NCBI GenBank assembly: GCA_964480945.1
Contig: CAYZRX010000009.1
Location: 1-64,000 of the forward strand
Length of the DNA stretch: 64,000 bases
Source of the DNA: VGWB01 sp964480945
Lineage (GTDB): Bacteria > Bacteroidota > Ignavibacteria > UBA10030
Direction: 5' to 3'
The notes below the pieces were generated by a model. The model saw only the letters and a program-made list of their open reading frames with translations. It had not been told where the DNA came from and searched no databases. Below, in pieces: positions 16,156 through 24,661 of this stretch. How positions within the stretch are numbered: position 1 is the stretch's first letter; every line of letters starts with the position of its first letter. Position numbers and translations under genes: made by a program.

Positions 16156-17784
16156 ATGGTAAGACGCTCTCTTATCACCGTTGGCCTCGCATTCTGCATG
16201 TTCGCGGCTGCGCTCCCGGTGAACGCCTTCGCGCAAGGCGGCTCAAAGCGCGTCTTCAACGTGAAAGATTTCGGTGCTTCAGGAAGGAAGAGCGAGAACT
16301 CGCAAGCGGCGATCCAGAGAGCGATTGACTCCTGCGCCCGAAGCGGGGGCGGCATGGTCTACTTTCCCCCGGGCGACTACACGTCGGGAACGATCCACCT
16401 TCGCAGCCACATTCGGCTCTCCGTGGACGCCGGAGCGACGATTTATTCCATCAAAGAGAAGAATGCATTCGACAAGGATGCCCTTATCTACGGGGAAGAC
16501 CTCGAGAACATCACTCTCGAAGGTCGCGGAACGATCGATGGCGAAGGGGAATACGAGTGGCGTCTGAACGACATAGAGGACGATTTTATCCGCCCCAATC
16601 AGGAGTTGATGGAGGCGCTTGGAAAGCCGCTCGTGCGCTCGTTCCCAAAGAAGAATCAGTATGGCAAGCTCATCCTGCTGCTCCGATGCAAGGATGTTCG
16701 GATCACTGGCCTCTCGCTTGTCCGTTCCCCTTCGTGGACGATCCATCCGTACGGGTGCGAGCGCATGGTCATCGACGGCGTTTACATCCGCTCGAGTCTC
16801 AGAGATGGTGTCTGGGCTGATGGCATTGATCCCGACGGCTGCAAAGACCTTCGCATCTCGAATTGCACGATCGAGACAGGGGATGACGCGATCGTTTTCT
16901 ATTCGATGAACTGGTTCGGCCCCGCGCTTCCGTGTGAAAACATCACGATCACGAACTGCCGGCTCTCCTCCTCGTCCAGCGCTTTGAAGTTCTGCGATGG
17001 CAACATGAATTGCGTCCGGAACGTGACGGTGGACAACTGTGTTATCACCAATTCGAACCGCGGTATCGCCTTCATGGTCTTCGACGGCGGTTATGTCAGC
17101 GATGTCGTGATCTCAAATCTCACGATCGAATGCAAGCGGCGCGACTGGTTCTGGTGGGGAGACGGGGACCCGTTCCATTTCAACATTAAGCGGCGGAGCG
17201 AGGTCCATCGGAATTGGAAAGGTGAGAACGAGCCTCCGGCCGGTGCGATCCGGAACGTTCTGATCACGAATGTGATTGCCCATGGCCAGGGGTCAAGCGT
17301 CATCAACGGTCATCCGCAGAGCTGGCTCGACGGTATCACCTTCGAGAATGTCAAGCTCTTTCTCTCAGCCGATACGGCGGCCGCTTACGACAAGGCCGTG
17401 CATGTGCTCGAATTTCAGATGGTGAAGAATCTCAGGCTGCGAAACGTCGAGGTGTTTTGGGAGAAGCCGGAACTGGCGAAATGGGAAAGTGCACTCTCCA
17501 TTGAGGATGTCGACGGTTTGGAGGTCGATGGATTCAGCGGGAAACAGGCCCACCCGGGGTCTGAAAATCCTGCCGTGCTGTTGAACCGGGTCCGAGGAGC
17601 CACTATCCGCGAGTCTCAGGCGCAGATCGGCACCGGCACGTTTCTTCGAATCAGCGGCAGGACCTCGAGCGACATCCTGTTTGTTGGCAATGATCTGCGC
17701 GAGGCGAAAGTTCCGTACCGACTCGACGACGATGTACGGAAAGGCGAGATCCACGCACTCGACAACATTGCGCCTCGCAGGTAG
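16156..17784 (+). CDS. Secreted GH28-like (polygalacturonase-type) beta-helix protein
   Basis: A 542-residue exported protein; signal peptide MVRRSLITVGLAFCMFAAAL ending about residue 27 (AFA-Q). It then has the pectate-lyase-superfamily opening VFNVKDFGASG, the AIQRAIDSCARSGGG and VYFPPGDYTSG segments, and a right-handed beta-helix. Acidic residues match the GH28 site: D222/D225 (ADGIDPDGCKDLRISNCTIE) and D243-D244 (TGDDAIVF). The usual GHG and RxK segments are replaced around SSSSALKFCDGN, so activity on polygalacturonate is not assured. Likely acts on pectin-like or other uronic-acid glycans outside the cytoplasm. Confidence 0.8.
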   Translation: MVRRSLITVGLAFCMFAAALPVNAFAQGGSKRVFNVKDFGASGRKSENSQAAIQRAIDSCARSGGGMVYFPPGDYTSGTIHLRSHIRLSVDAGATIYSIKEKNAFDKDALIYGEDLENITLEGRGTIDGEGEYEWRLNDIEDDFIRPNQELMEALGKPLVRSFPKKNQYGKLILLLRCKDVRITGLSLVRSPSWTIHPYGCERMVIDGVYIRSSLRDGVWADGIDPDGCKDLRISNCTIETGDDAIVFYSMNWFGPALPCENITITNCRLSSSSSALKFCDGNMNCVRNVTVDNCVITNSNRGIAFMVFDGGYVSDVVISNLTIECKRRDWFWWGDGDPFHFNIKRRSEVHRNWKGENEPPAGAIRNVLITNVIAHGQGSSVINGHPQSWLDGITFENVKLFLSADTAAAYDKAVHVLEFQMVKNLRLRNVEVFWEKPELAKWESALSIEDVDGLEVDGFSGKQAHPGSENPAVLLNRVRGATIRESQAQIGTGTFLRISGRTSSDILFVGNDLREAKVPYRLDDDVRKGEIHALDNIAPRR

Positions 17785-17819
17785 AACAGCTTTGTTCGAC
17801 GACCAGGGAGGGTTGAGCC

Positions 17820-18839
17820 ATGAAAGCGGCGGTTGTTACGAAGTTCGGTCCTCCGGGGGTGCTGAAGATCATGGAGTGGCCGGATCCGGAGGTGAATGAG
17901 GGGGAGGTCCTCGTTCGCACGAGGGCGATCGGATTGAACTTTTCCGATGTGTTCGCGCGCATGGGATATTATCCGGGCGTGCCTCGTCCGCCGTTCATCC
18001 CGGGCATTGAATTGTCAGGCGTGATTGAGCGCGTCGCAAAAGGCGTGAAGACCATCAAGCGTGGAGACCGCGTCTTGGTTTTCCCCAAGCATTGCGGGTA
18101 CGCCGAGTACGTCTCTGTCCCTGCAACGCACGCGATACGGATGCCATCAAGGATGTCGTTCGAAGATGGGGCGGCTCTTGGCGTGGCGTCGCTCACGGCG
18201 TATCATGGACTCGTAACGCTTGCGCACGTTCGGCCTGGCGAGAAGCTTCTCCTGCACGCAGCGGCAGGCGGAGTCGGCACAGCGGCCGTCCAACTCGCGA
18301 AGCATCTCGGCGCGGAAATCTATGCCACGGCTGGTTCAAGCGAGAAACTGCGGGTGGCCAAGAATGCCGGTGCAGACCGCGTGATCAACTATCGTTCGGA
18401 AGATTTCGCTGAAATCGTTTCATTGGAAACGAACGGTTACGGTGTTGACGTCGTCATGGATTCGGTGGGAGGGAGGATTTTCCGCAAAGGTTGGAAACTG
18501 CTTGCACCGATGGGGAGATACGTGCTCTACGGGTTCGCCGCGGTGTCCGGCGATCGCTCGGTCAAGAAACTACGCGCGCTTCGTGAACTTGCGTCTGTTC
18601 CGTTGATCTATCCGCCGGCAATCGTATCGAAGAATGTCAGCCTGGCAGGTTTCAATCTCTTCTTTCTCACGCATAAGGTGGAATACTTCGGAGGTGTCCT
18701 TCGCGAGTTGATGAAGCTTTACGAGAAGAAGGTGTTGCAGCCTGTGATCGGAGCGAAATACGCATTTGCGGAAATCGCGGACGCGCAGAGTTTCCTGCAG
18801 TCAAGGAGAAGCTTCGGCAAGGTGATCGTTGTAATGTAG
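17820..18839 (+). CDS. Zinc-free medium-chain dehydrogenase/quinone oxidoreductase
   Basis: A 339-residue MDR protein beginning MKAAVVTKFGPPGVLKIMEW. The NADPH-binding motif is LHAAAGGVGTAAVQLAKHLG near 150; the zinc cysteines of alcohol dehydrogenases are absent, which places it with quinone oxidoreductases and the VAT-1-like branch (KGWKLLAPMGRYVLYGFAA). It should reduce quinones or enones with NADPH. A GGGAGG ribosome site precedes the ATG, and it lies 35 bases after the GH28-like gene in the same direction. Confidence 0.85.
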   Translation: MKAAVVTKFGPPGVLKIMEWPDPEVNEGEVLVRTRAIGLNFSDVFARMGYYPGVPRPPFIPGIELSGVIERVAKGVKTIKRGDRVLVFPKHCGYAEYVSVPATHAIRMPSRMSFEDGAALGVASLTAYHGLVTLAHVRPGEKLLLHAAAGGVGTAAVQLAKHLGAEIYATAGSSEKLRVAKNAGADRVINYRSEDFAEIVSLETNGYGVDVVMDSVGGRIFRKGWKLLAPMGRYVLYGFAAVSGDRSVKKLRALRELASVPLIYPPAIVSKNVSLAGFNLFFLTHKVEYFGGVLRELMKLYEKKVLQPVIGAKYAFAEIADAQSFLQSRRSFGKVIVVM

Positions 18840-18854
18840 ACGCAACCATTTCCT

Positions 18855-19457
18855 ATGCAGACACGTCGCTCCAAAACTCGCATTATCGAGCCGGATTTTC
18901 TGCTGACGGCGTACTGCAGCGGCTACTTTCCGATGGCGGAGCCGATCACGGGAGAGATCGGGTGGTATTCTCCCGACGCGCGCGCGATCATCGAATTGGA
19001 GGAGCTCAAGATTCCGCGTAGCCTCAAGCAGACCATCAAAAAAGGAATCTTTGAGATCCGCATCGATCAGGAATTCGAGGAAGTGATCCGAGCCTGCGGC
19101 GACAGGGAGGAAACATGGATTTCGGAGGAGATCGTTCAAAGCTATCTTCAAATTCATCGGATGGGCTTTGCGCACTCCGTCGAGTGCTGGAGCAGTAGTG
19201 AGCTAGTGGGGGGACTGTACGGCGTTGCCCTGAGGGGCGCTTTTTTTGGAGAGTCGATGTTCAGTCGCAGGCGGGATGCATCGAAAGTGGCTCTGGCGCA
19301 TCTTGTCGAGAGGATGAAGCAGCGTGGCTTTGAGCTGCTCGACACACAATTTCTCACGCCGCACCTGGCGCGCTTCGGCGCCAAGGAGATACCAAGGGCA
19401 GAGTATCTCGAGAGATTGAAAAGGGCTTTGGTGAAGAGTTGCCAATTTGTCAGCTGA
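18855..19457 (+). CDS. aat: Leucyl/phenylalanyl-tRNA-protein transferase
   Basis: Two hundred residues with the family signatures GYFPMAEP, IGWYSPDARAIIEL, EEIVQSYLQIHRMGFAHSVE, GGLYGVALRGAFFGESMFSR and LLDTQFLTPHLARFGAKEIP. It adds Leu or Phe to proteins with N-terminal Arg or Lys, marking them for ClpAP in the N-end rule pathway. Fifteen bases separate it from the oxidoreductase and 27 from purC, so the group may be cotranscribed. Confidence 0.95.
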   Translation: MQTRRSKTRIIEPDFLLTAYCSGYFPMAEPITGEIGWYSPDARAIIELEELKIPRSLKQTIKKGIFEIRIDQEFEEVIRACGDREETWISEEIVQSYLQIHRMGFAHSVECWSSSELVGGLYGVALRGAFFGESMFSRRRDASKVALAHLVERMKQRGFELLDTQFLTPHLARFGAKEIPRAEYLERLKRALVKSCQFVS

Positions 19458-19484
19458 TCGCAAACTTCATATTCAGGATTGATC

Positions 19485-20399
19485 ATGTCTACTTCCTCGT
19501 TCCGGGTTCCGGTCATCACTCAAACAAATTTCTCCACGCTCACGCTGGCCAATCGCGGCAAGGTGAGGGATATCTACGATTTCGGCGATTCACTTCTCAT
19601 TGTGGCGACCGATCGTCTCTCAGCGTACGATGTGGTGATGCAGCAAGGAATCCCGTTCAAAGGGAAAGTCCTCACGCAGATCTCGGACTTCTGGTTTGAG
19701 CAGACAAAGGATATCGTCGCGAACCACCTCAGGTCGACCATCGTCTATGACTTCCCCTCCGCGTGCAAGCCGTATTGGAACGAGCTCGAGCATCGGTCGA
19801 TGTATGTGAGAAAGACGAAACCCTTGCCGATCGAGTGTGTGGTGAGAGGATACCTCTCCGGCTCGGGATGGATAGAATATAAGGAGACGCAGGGCATTTG
19901 TGGTATCAAGCTTCCCCCCGGCCTCGTCGAGTCGGATCGGCTGCCGGAACCGGTTTTCACACCGGCCACGAAAGAAGAGGTCGGAAGGCACGACGAGAAC
20001 ATCACGTTCGAGCGCGCGGCGAGCATCGTCGGCCGAGATCTCGCCGGGAGGGTCCGGGATATCTCGCTCGCGGTTTACAGGCGGGCTGCGGCTCTCGCGG
20101 AGCAGAAAGGCATCATCATTGCCGACACGAAGATGGAGTTCGGTCTTGATGAGAAGGGGGGGCTGATTCTGATAGACGAGCTCCTGACACCGGACTCGTC
20201 CCGGTTCTGGCCCAAGGACAAGTATCAGCCGGGGAAGGGGCAAGAAAGCTTCGACAAGCAATTCGTCCGCGACTACCTGAATTCGATCAACTTCAACAGG
20301 AAGCCGCCCGCGCCCGTGCTGCCGGAAGACGTCATCTTCAAAACGTCCGCGCTGTATCTCGAAGCACTCAAGAGGCTCAGCGGCAAAACGCTGGTGTAA
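19485..20399 (+). CDS. purC: Phosphoribosylaminoimidazole-succinocarboxamide synthase
   Basis: SAICAR synthase of purine biosynthesis, 304 residues from the ATG at 19485, the longer (yeast ADE1-like) form. Motifs: GKVRDIYDFGDSLLIVATDR, PFKGKVLTQISDFWF, RGYLSGSGWIEYKET, ADTKMEFGLDEKG and DELLTPDSSRFW. It condenses CAIR with aspartate using ATP. An AGGA ribosome site lies seven bases ahead of the start. No other pur gene is nearby. Confidence 0.96.
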   Translation: MSTSSFRVPVITQTNFSTLTLANRGKVRDIYDFGDSLLIVATDRLSAYDVVMQQGIPFKGKVLTQISDFWFEQTKDIVANHLRSTIVYDFPSACKPYWNELEHRSMYVRKTKPLPIECVVRGYLSGSGWIEYKETQGICGIKLPPGLVESDRLPEPVFTPATKEEVGRHDENITFERAASIVGRDLAGRVRDISLAVYRRAAALAEQKGIIIADTKMEFGLDEKGGLILIDELLTPDSSRFWPKDKYQPGKGQESFDKQFVRDYLNSINFNRKPPAPVLPEDVIFKTSALYLEALKRLSGKTLV

Positions 20400-20447
20400 T
20401 GCGGCGACAGCAGGAGCGTTGCCTGCTCGACGGCTGTCGGCGGAGCC

Positions 20448-20867
20448 ATGACAGAAGGATATCGCATACTTGAGCACCCGTCAGATGTGGGCATTGAAGC
20501 CGCGGGCCGTTCTCTGAAGGAGGTCTTTGAGTACGCGGCGCTGGGCCTGGTCTCGATCATTGCCGACCCGTCAACCGTTGATTCCGCGGAACGACGATTC
20601 GTCGCGCTGGAAGGCTCGGATCATGAGAACCTGCTCGTGAAGTGGTTGTCGGAGCTCCTCTATCTCTACGACGGGCAGCAGTTCCTTCCTTCCGATGTCG
20701 AGATCACACGGTTGACGTCTCAGCAGCTCGAAGCTTCCGTGATGGGGGAATCTGTTGACGCACAGAAGCACGCGCTCAAGACAGACGTCAAGGCGATTAC
20801 GTATCATCAGTTGAAGGTGGAAGAGCGGGAGGACGGCTTTTTGGTGAGGGTGTTCGTAGATATATGA
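20448..20867 (+). CDS. Archease
   Basis: A 139-residue archease. The N-terminal LEHPSDVGIEAAGRSLKEVF and the C-terminal TDVKAITYHQLKVEE carry the conserved acidic metal-binding residues. Archease activates the RNA ligase RtcB by promoting its guanylylation and lets it turn over many times. The rtcB gene follows 152 bases later on the same strand, the usual pairing, so the two should act together in RNA repair or tRNA splicing-like ligation. Confidence 0.94.
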   Translation: MTEGYRILEHPSDVGIEAAGRSLKEVFEYAALGLVSIIADPSTVDSAERRFVALEGSDHENLLVKWLSELLYLYDGQQFLPSDVEITRLTSQQLEASVMGESVDAQKHALKTDVKAITYHQLKVEEREDGFLVRVFVDI

Positions 20868-20935
20868 GAAAATTGTAGATGAAGAACTGTAGATTGTGTA
20901 TTGAAGGTTGAAAATTGTAGCTTGAACGTTTGCTC
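20868..20935. repeat. Low-complexity TTGTAGATTGAAG-type tract
   Basis: Repeated AATTGTAG and GTTGAA words between archease and rtcB; the reverse complement resembles the tract before tdh. It holds no reading frame or recognisable RNA gene. Confidence 0.45.
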
Positions 20936-21019
20936 GAGGTTGGTGAATGAAGACTGCACCAGGAGCGAGTCCGGTCGTATGCTCGGACGCTGTTGGTGAT
21001 GCTGGTGGGCGGCGCGCTC

Positions 21020-22447
21020 ATGATCCAAAAACTTGACGACTATCGGTATCTCGTTCCCAAATCTTTCCGCGACGGGATGAATGTGGAAGGACTGATCTAC
21101 GCGAACGAGGAGCTCATCAAGGCTATCGAGCGCGATCAGACCTTGATGCAGGTAGCGAATGTCGCGACGTTGCCGGGCTTGGTGGGCCGCTCGCTGGCGA
21201 TGCCCGATGCACATCAAGGGTATGGGTTTGCGATCGGCGGCGTTGCCGCAGCTGATATCCAGACTGGAGTCGTCTCTGCAGGAGGAGTGGGCTTCGACAT
21301 CAATTGTGGCGTCCGCCTCCTGCGCTCGGATCTCTCGCTCGAAGAGGTAAAGCCGAAGCTTGATCCGCTCCTGAATCAGATGTTCCGCGACATTCCATGC
21401 GGTACAGGAAGAAAGGGGATCATCGCGCGACTGAGCACCGAAGAGTTGGACAACGTGCTCGAGAACGGCGCGCACTGGGCAGTGAAGAACGGATACGGAA
21501 CGGAAGAAGATCTGCACCACATTGAAGAGACGGGGCGACTTCCGAACGCGGACCCGAACCGCGTAAGCAAGCGGGCCAAAGAGAGAGGCAGCGATCAGCT
21601 GGGCACGCTCGGCTCGGGAAATCATTTTGTCGAAATTCAATACGTTGAAGCGGTGTTCGATGAGGAAGCTGCCGCAGCATTCGGCCTCACGCCCCGGCAG
21701 GTAGTGGTCCTCATACACACAGGGTCACGCGGCCTCGGCCACCAGGTCTGCACGGACTATCTTGAGATCATGCAGACTGCCATGCACAAGTACAACATCA
21801 CCATCGTCGATCGGCAGCTGGCATGCGTGCCGATACAGTCACCGGAAGGACAGAGCTACCTGAGCGCGATGGCTGCAGCAGCGAACTTCGCCTTTGCCAA
21901 CCGGCAGATGATCACGCACTGGACGCGTGAGGCGTTCACCCGCGTCCTCGGCAAAGGTGAACTGAAGATCATCTACGACGTTTGCCACAACATTGCGAAG
22001 GAGGAGGAGCACAAGGTGGGCGGGCGGACGCGCACTGTTCTTGTCCATCGGAAAGGAGCGACGAGGGCATTCCCGAAACATCGCCCGGAGATCCCGAAGG
22101 ACTATTTTGAGGTCGGTCAGCCCGTGCTGATCCCCGGGAGCATGGGAACCTGTTCCTACGTTCTGGTCGGGACGGAGCGGGCGATGGACGAAACCTTCGG
22201 TTCATCGTGCCACGGCGCAGGGAGATCCAAGAGTCGTCACGCGGCAAAGAAGGAGATCTCTGCTGACGAGCTTCTGTCCGAGTTGAAAGAAAAAGGGATC
22301 CATGTCCGGGGTGCATCCAGGAGCGGGCTGACGGAGGAAAATCCGAACGCGTACAAGGATGTGAGTCAGGTCGTTGAGGTTGTCCATAACGCGGGGATCG
22401 CGAAGAAGGTGGCGAAGCTGGTGCCCATCGGGGTGATAAAAGGATAG
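21020..22447 (+). CDS. rtcB: RNA-splicing ligase RtcB
   Basis: A 475-residue RtcB, which joins RNA 3'-phosphate or 2',3'-cyclic-phosphate ends to 5'-OH ends using GTP and manganese. Metal and active-site motifs: GVGFDINCGVRLL, GTLGSGNHFVEIQ, HTGSRGLGHQV, YDVCHNIAKEE, and SCHGAGRSKSR, whose histidine is the guanylylation site. I chose MIQKLDDYRYLVP as start because it matches the family N-terminus; an in-frame GTG nine codons upstream lacks a ribosome site. Its partner archease lies just upstream. The 2',3'-cyclic phosphodiesterase ThpR elsewhere in the window handles related RNA ends. Confidence 0.96.
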   Translation: MIQKLDDYRYLVPKSFRDGMNVEGLIYANEELIKAIERDQTLMQVANVATLPGLVGRSLAMPDAHQGYGFAIGGVAAADIQTGVVSAGGVGFDINCGVRLLRSDLSLEEVKPKLDPLLNQMFRDIPCGTGRKGIIARLSTEELDNVLENGAHWAVKNGYGTEEDLHHIEETGRLPNADPNRVSKRAKERGSDQLGTLGSGNHFVEIQYVEAVFDEEAAAAFGLTPRQVVVLIHTGSRGLGHQVCTDYLEIMQTAMHKYNITIVDRQLACVPIQSPEGQSYLSAMAAAANFAFANRQMITHWTREAFTRVLGKGELKIIYDVCHNIAKEEEHKVGGRTRTVLVHRKGATRAFPKHRPEIPKDYFEVGQPVLIPGSMGTCSYVLVGTERAMDETFGSSCHGAGRSKSRHAAKKEISADELLSELKEKGIHVRGASRSGLTEENPNAYKDVSQVVEVVHNAGIAKKVAKLVPIGVIKG

Positions 22448-22598
22448 GATCGTTTCAGGCTGAACGATTTCGTTTTGAGGCTGAGAAGAAGATCAGGAGC
22501 GAAGAAGAGGGAACCTGGGGAGCAGAAGTTCCGTTGTGAGAGAGAGGCACTACAGTCTAATCACCGAACATTGAACCAAGAAAACAAAGGGAGAATGA

Positions 22599-23696
22599 AT
22601 GCTGCCGCTGAATGAAGAGAATATCCTGACGGCACTCAAGCTGGTGAAGGATCCAGACTTGCACAGGGACATCGTGACGTTGAATTTCGTCAAAAATCTG
22701 AAGATCAATGGAAAAAACGTCAGCTTCACGCTTGAATTGACCACGCCGGCCTGTCCCGTCCGGGACCAATTTGCTTCGGACTGCGAGAAGGCGATTCGCC
22801 AGAACATCGAGGGGGTGGGGAAGGTCGATATCGCGATGACCTCGAACGTTGTCGCCCACAACAACCAGCAGAAAGATGTTATTCTGCCCGGCGTGAAGAA
22901 CACGGTAGCCGTCGCGAGCGGAAAAGGGGGTGTGGGGAAATCGACCGTCGCCGTGAACCTTGCGGTTGCTCTCGCTCTGGACGGAGCGAAGGTGGGTCTT
23001 GTCGATGCGGACGTCTACGGCCCGAGTATCCCGTTGATGTTCGGGATCAACGATCGTCCGCGGATATCGCAAAACAAACTCGTTCCACTCGAACGATACG
23101 GCGTGAAGATCATGTCGATCGGTTTTCTCGTCGACCCGATGCAGGCCGTCATCTGGCGAGGCCCGATGGCGAGCGGAGCGGTGAAACAGTTCATGGGTGA
23201 CGTGAACTGGGGTGACCTGGACTATCTGATCTTCGACCTGCCTCCGGGAACCGGGGATATTCAACTGACCCTTGTGCAGACGATTCCTCTGACCGGAGCG
23301 GTCATTGTGACGACGCCGCAAGACGTCGCTCTTGCCGATGCCCGTAAGGGGCTCGTGATGTTTAACAAGGTCAACGTGCCGGTGATGGGGATCGTCGAGA
23401 ACATGAGTTACTTCATTTGCGGTCATTGCGGCCATCGCGAGGACATCTTCGACAGCGGGGGTGGAAGCCGGGTTGCAGTGGAGCTGGGAGTGCCTTTCCT
23501 GGGAGAGATTCCGATAGACACGAGAATTCGGGTCGGGGGTGACCAGGGAACGCCGATCGTCGTCATGGACGAGGCTTCGGCCCAGGCTCAGGTCATCCGG
23601 AAGATCGCCCGAAACCTCGCCGCACAAGTGAGCATCCGGAACGTCTCGACTTCGCAGGCTCCAAAGGTAGAGATTCTGATCGGGAATCAAGGCTGA
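22599..23696 (+). CDS. Mrp/ApbC iron-sulfur carrier ATPase
   Basis: A 365-residue Mrp/NBP35 protein. Residues 1-95 are a DUF59/MIP18-type domain (LKLVKDPDLHRDIVTLNFVK, TPACPVRDQF). The deviant Walker A is VASGKGGVGKSTVAVNLA near 106, followed by LVDADVYGPSIP. The C-terminal CGHC in YFICGHCGHRED can hold a bridging 4Fe-4S cluster in the dimer. It delivers Fe-S clusters to apoproteins. A GGGAG ribosome site precedes the ATG. The NifU C-terminal-domain gene follows 11 bases later. Confidence 0.93.
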   Translation: MLPLNEENILTALKLVKDPDLHRDIVTLNFVKNLKINGKNVSFTLELTTPACPVRDQFASDCEKAIRQNIEGVGKVDIAMTSNVVAHNNQQKDVILPGVKNTVAVASGKGGVGKSTVAVNLAVALALDGAKVGLVDADVYGPSIPLMFGINDRPRISQNKLVPLERYGVKIMSIGFLVDPMQAVIWRGPMASGAVKQFMGDVNWGDLDYLIFDLPPGTGDIQLTLVQTIPLTGAVIVTTPQDVALADARKGLVMFNKVNVPVMGIVENMSYFICGHCGHREDIFDSGGGSRVAVELGVPFLGEIPIDTRIRVGGDQGTPIVVMDEASAQAQVIRKIARNLAAQVSIRNVSTSQAPKVEILIGNQG

Positions 23697-23707
23697 TATC
23701 AGAGCGT

Positions 23708-23938
23708 ATGCCGACGACAGAAATCATACAATCGACACTTGAAAAGGTCCGGCCGTATCTGAAGGTGGATGGGGGAGATGTGGAGCTGGTGCGGATAACG
23801 GATGACGGGATAGTCGAAGTGCGGCTCACGGGGTCATGCCTCTCGTGCCCGATGTCCATGATGACGCTCCGCGCAGGAATCGAGAGGGCACTGATGCTGG
23901 CCCATGCAGAGGTTCGGAGAGTGGAACAGGTTCGATAA
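23708..23938 (+). CDS. NifU C-terminal-domain (Nfu-type) Fe-S protein
   Basis: Seventy-six residues that are just the Nfu domain: KVRPYLKVDGGDVELVRI and VRLTGSCLSCPMSMMTLR, with the CxxC that binds a 4Fe-4S cluster between two subunits. It acts as a cluster carrier. Close spacing after mrp supports a two-gene Fe-S delivery unit, useful for nuo and kor enzymes encoded in the same window. Confidence 0.93.
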   Translation: MPTTEIIQSTLEKVRPYLKVDGGDVELVRITDDGIVEVRLTGSCLSCPMSMMTLRAGIERALMLAHAEVRRVEQVR

Positions 23939-23964
23939 TCGGGAGGAGCGTCCGGGTGGGTGTG

Positions 23965-24000
23965 AGCGCCGGTTCGGAAGCCGGCGCTTTTTTTATTTTT
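23965..24000 (+). terminator. Terminator after the nifU-like gene
   Basis: AGCGCCGG pairs with CCGGCGCT, followed by a T-rich run. It overlaps the end of the convergent ftsE. Confidence 0.85.
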
Positions 24001-24661
24001 CCTTCAGATCGACTTCGAGTAACCGTCCGTCTTTCAGCTGAACGACCCGTGCCGGGTATTTGCGCACGAGATCGTAGTTGTGCGTTGCCATCAGGACGGC
24101 GGTCCCGCGCATATTGATCTTTTTAAGGAGCTCCATGATCTCTGCCGAGACGCCCGGATCGAGGTTGCCGGTCGGCTCGTCCGCTAACAACAGAGCAGGG
24201 GAATTCGCGATCGCACGGGCAATGACAACGCGCTGTTGCTCGCCTCCGGAAAGCTCCTGGGGCATCTGATTCCGTTTGTGCCCAAGCCCGACATCCGCCA
24301 GGGCATGGAAGACTCTTTTTTTTGTCTCGGCACGCGCGGTGTTCGTCGCGTAGAGCGCGAACGCCACATTTTCATACACATCGCGATCCTCGAGGAGCTT
24401 GAAGTCCTGAAATACGATGCCCAGTTTACGCCGGAAGTAGGGGACCTCCCGAGGCTTTGTTTCCTCCGAGTCATAACCGGCAACCTTTACCCTGCCCGCG
24501 TCCGGTTTCAGATCCATGTACAAGAGGCGAAGCAGCGAGCTCTTGCCGGCGCCCGTGGGTCCGACGAGGTACACGAACTCTCCCTCCTTCATTTCGAAGT
24601 CCACGTTCTTCAATACCAGCTGGTCATCGAACGAGACTGATATGTCTTGAAGTTCGATCAC
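23993..24661 (-). CDS. ftsE: ABC ATPase FtsE (cell division)
   Basis: A 222-residue ABC ATPase. Walker A is GPTGAGKSSLLRLL near 33, the signature LSGGEQQRVVIARA near 137 and Walker B LLLADEPTGNLD near 155; YMDLKPDAGRVKVAGYD and GIVFQDFKLLEDRDVYENVA are typical FtsE segments. FtsE drives FtsX to activate septal peptidoglycan hydrolases. No ftsX is in the window, which is unusual because the two normally sit together; ftsE is instead the last gene after pdxA, with a four-base ATGA overlap. A LolD-like exporter ATPase is a weaker alternative. Confidence 0.85.
   Translation of the reverse strand: MIELQDISVSFDDQLVLKNVDFEMKEGEFVYLVGPTGAGKSSLLRLLYMDLKPDAGRVKVAGYDSEETKPREVPYFRRKLGIVFQDFKLLEDRDVYENVAFALYATNTARAETKKRVFHALADVGLGHKRNQMPQELSGGEQQRVVIARAIANSPALLLADEPTGNLDPGVSAEIMELLKKINMRGTAVLMATHNYDLVRKYPARVVQLKDGRLLEVDLKEK

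Noticed and set aside
22557..23690. 377-residue open frame on the minus strand over the mrp gene
   Set aside because: Antisense shadow; the Mrp P-loop and CxxC are on the plus strand.
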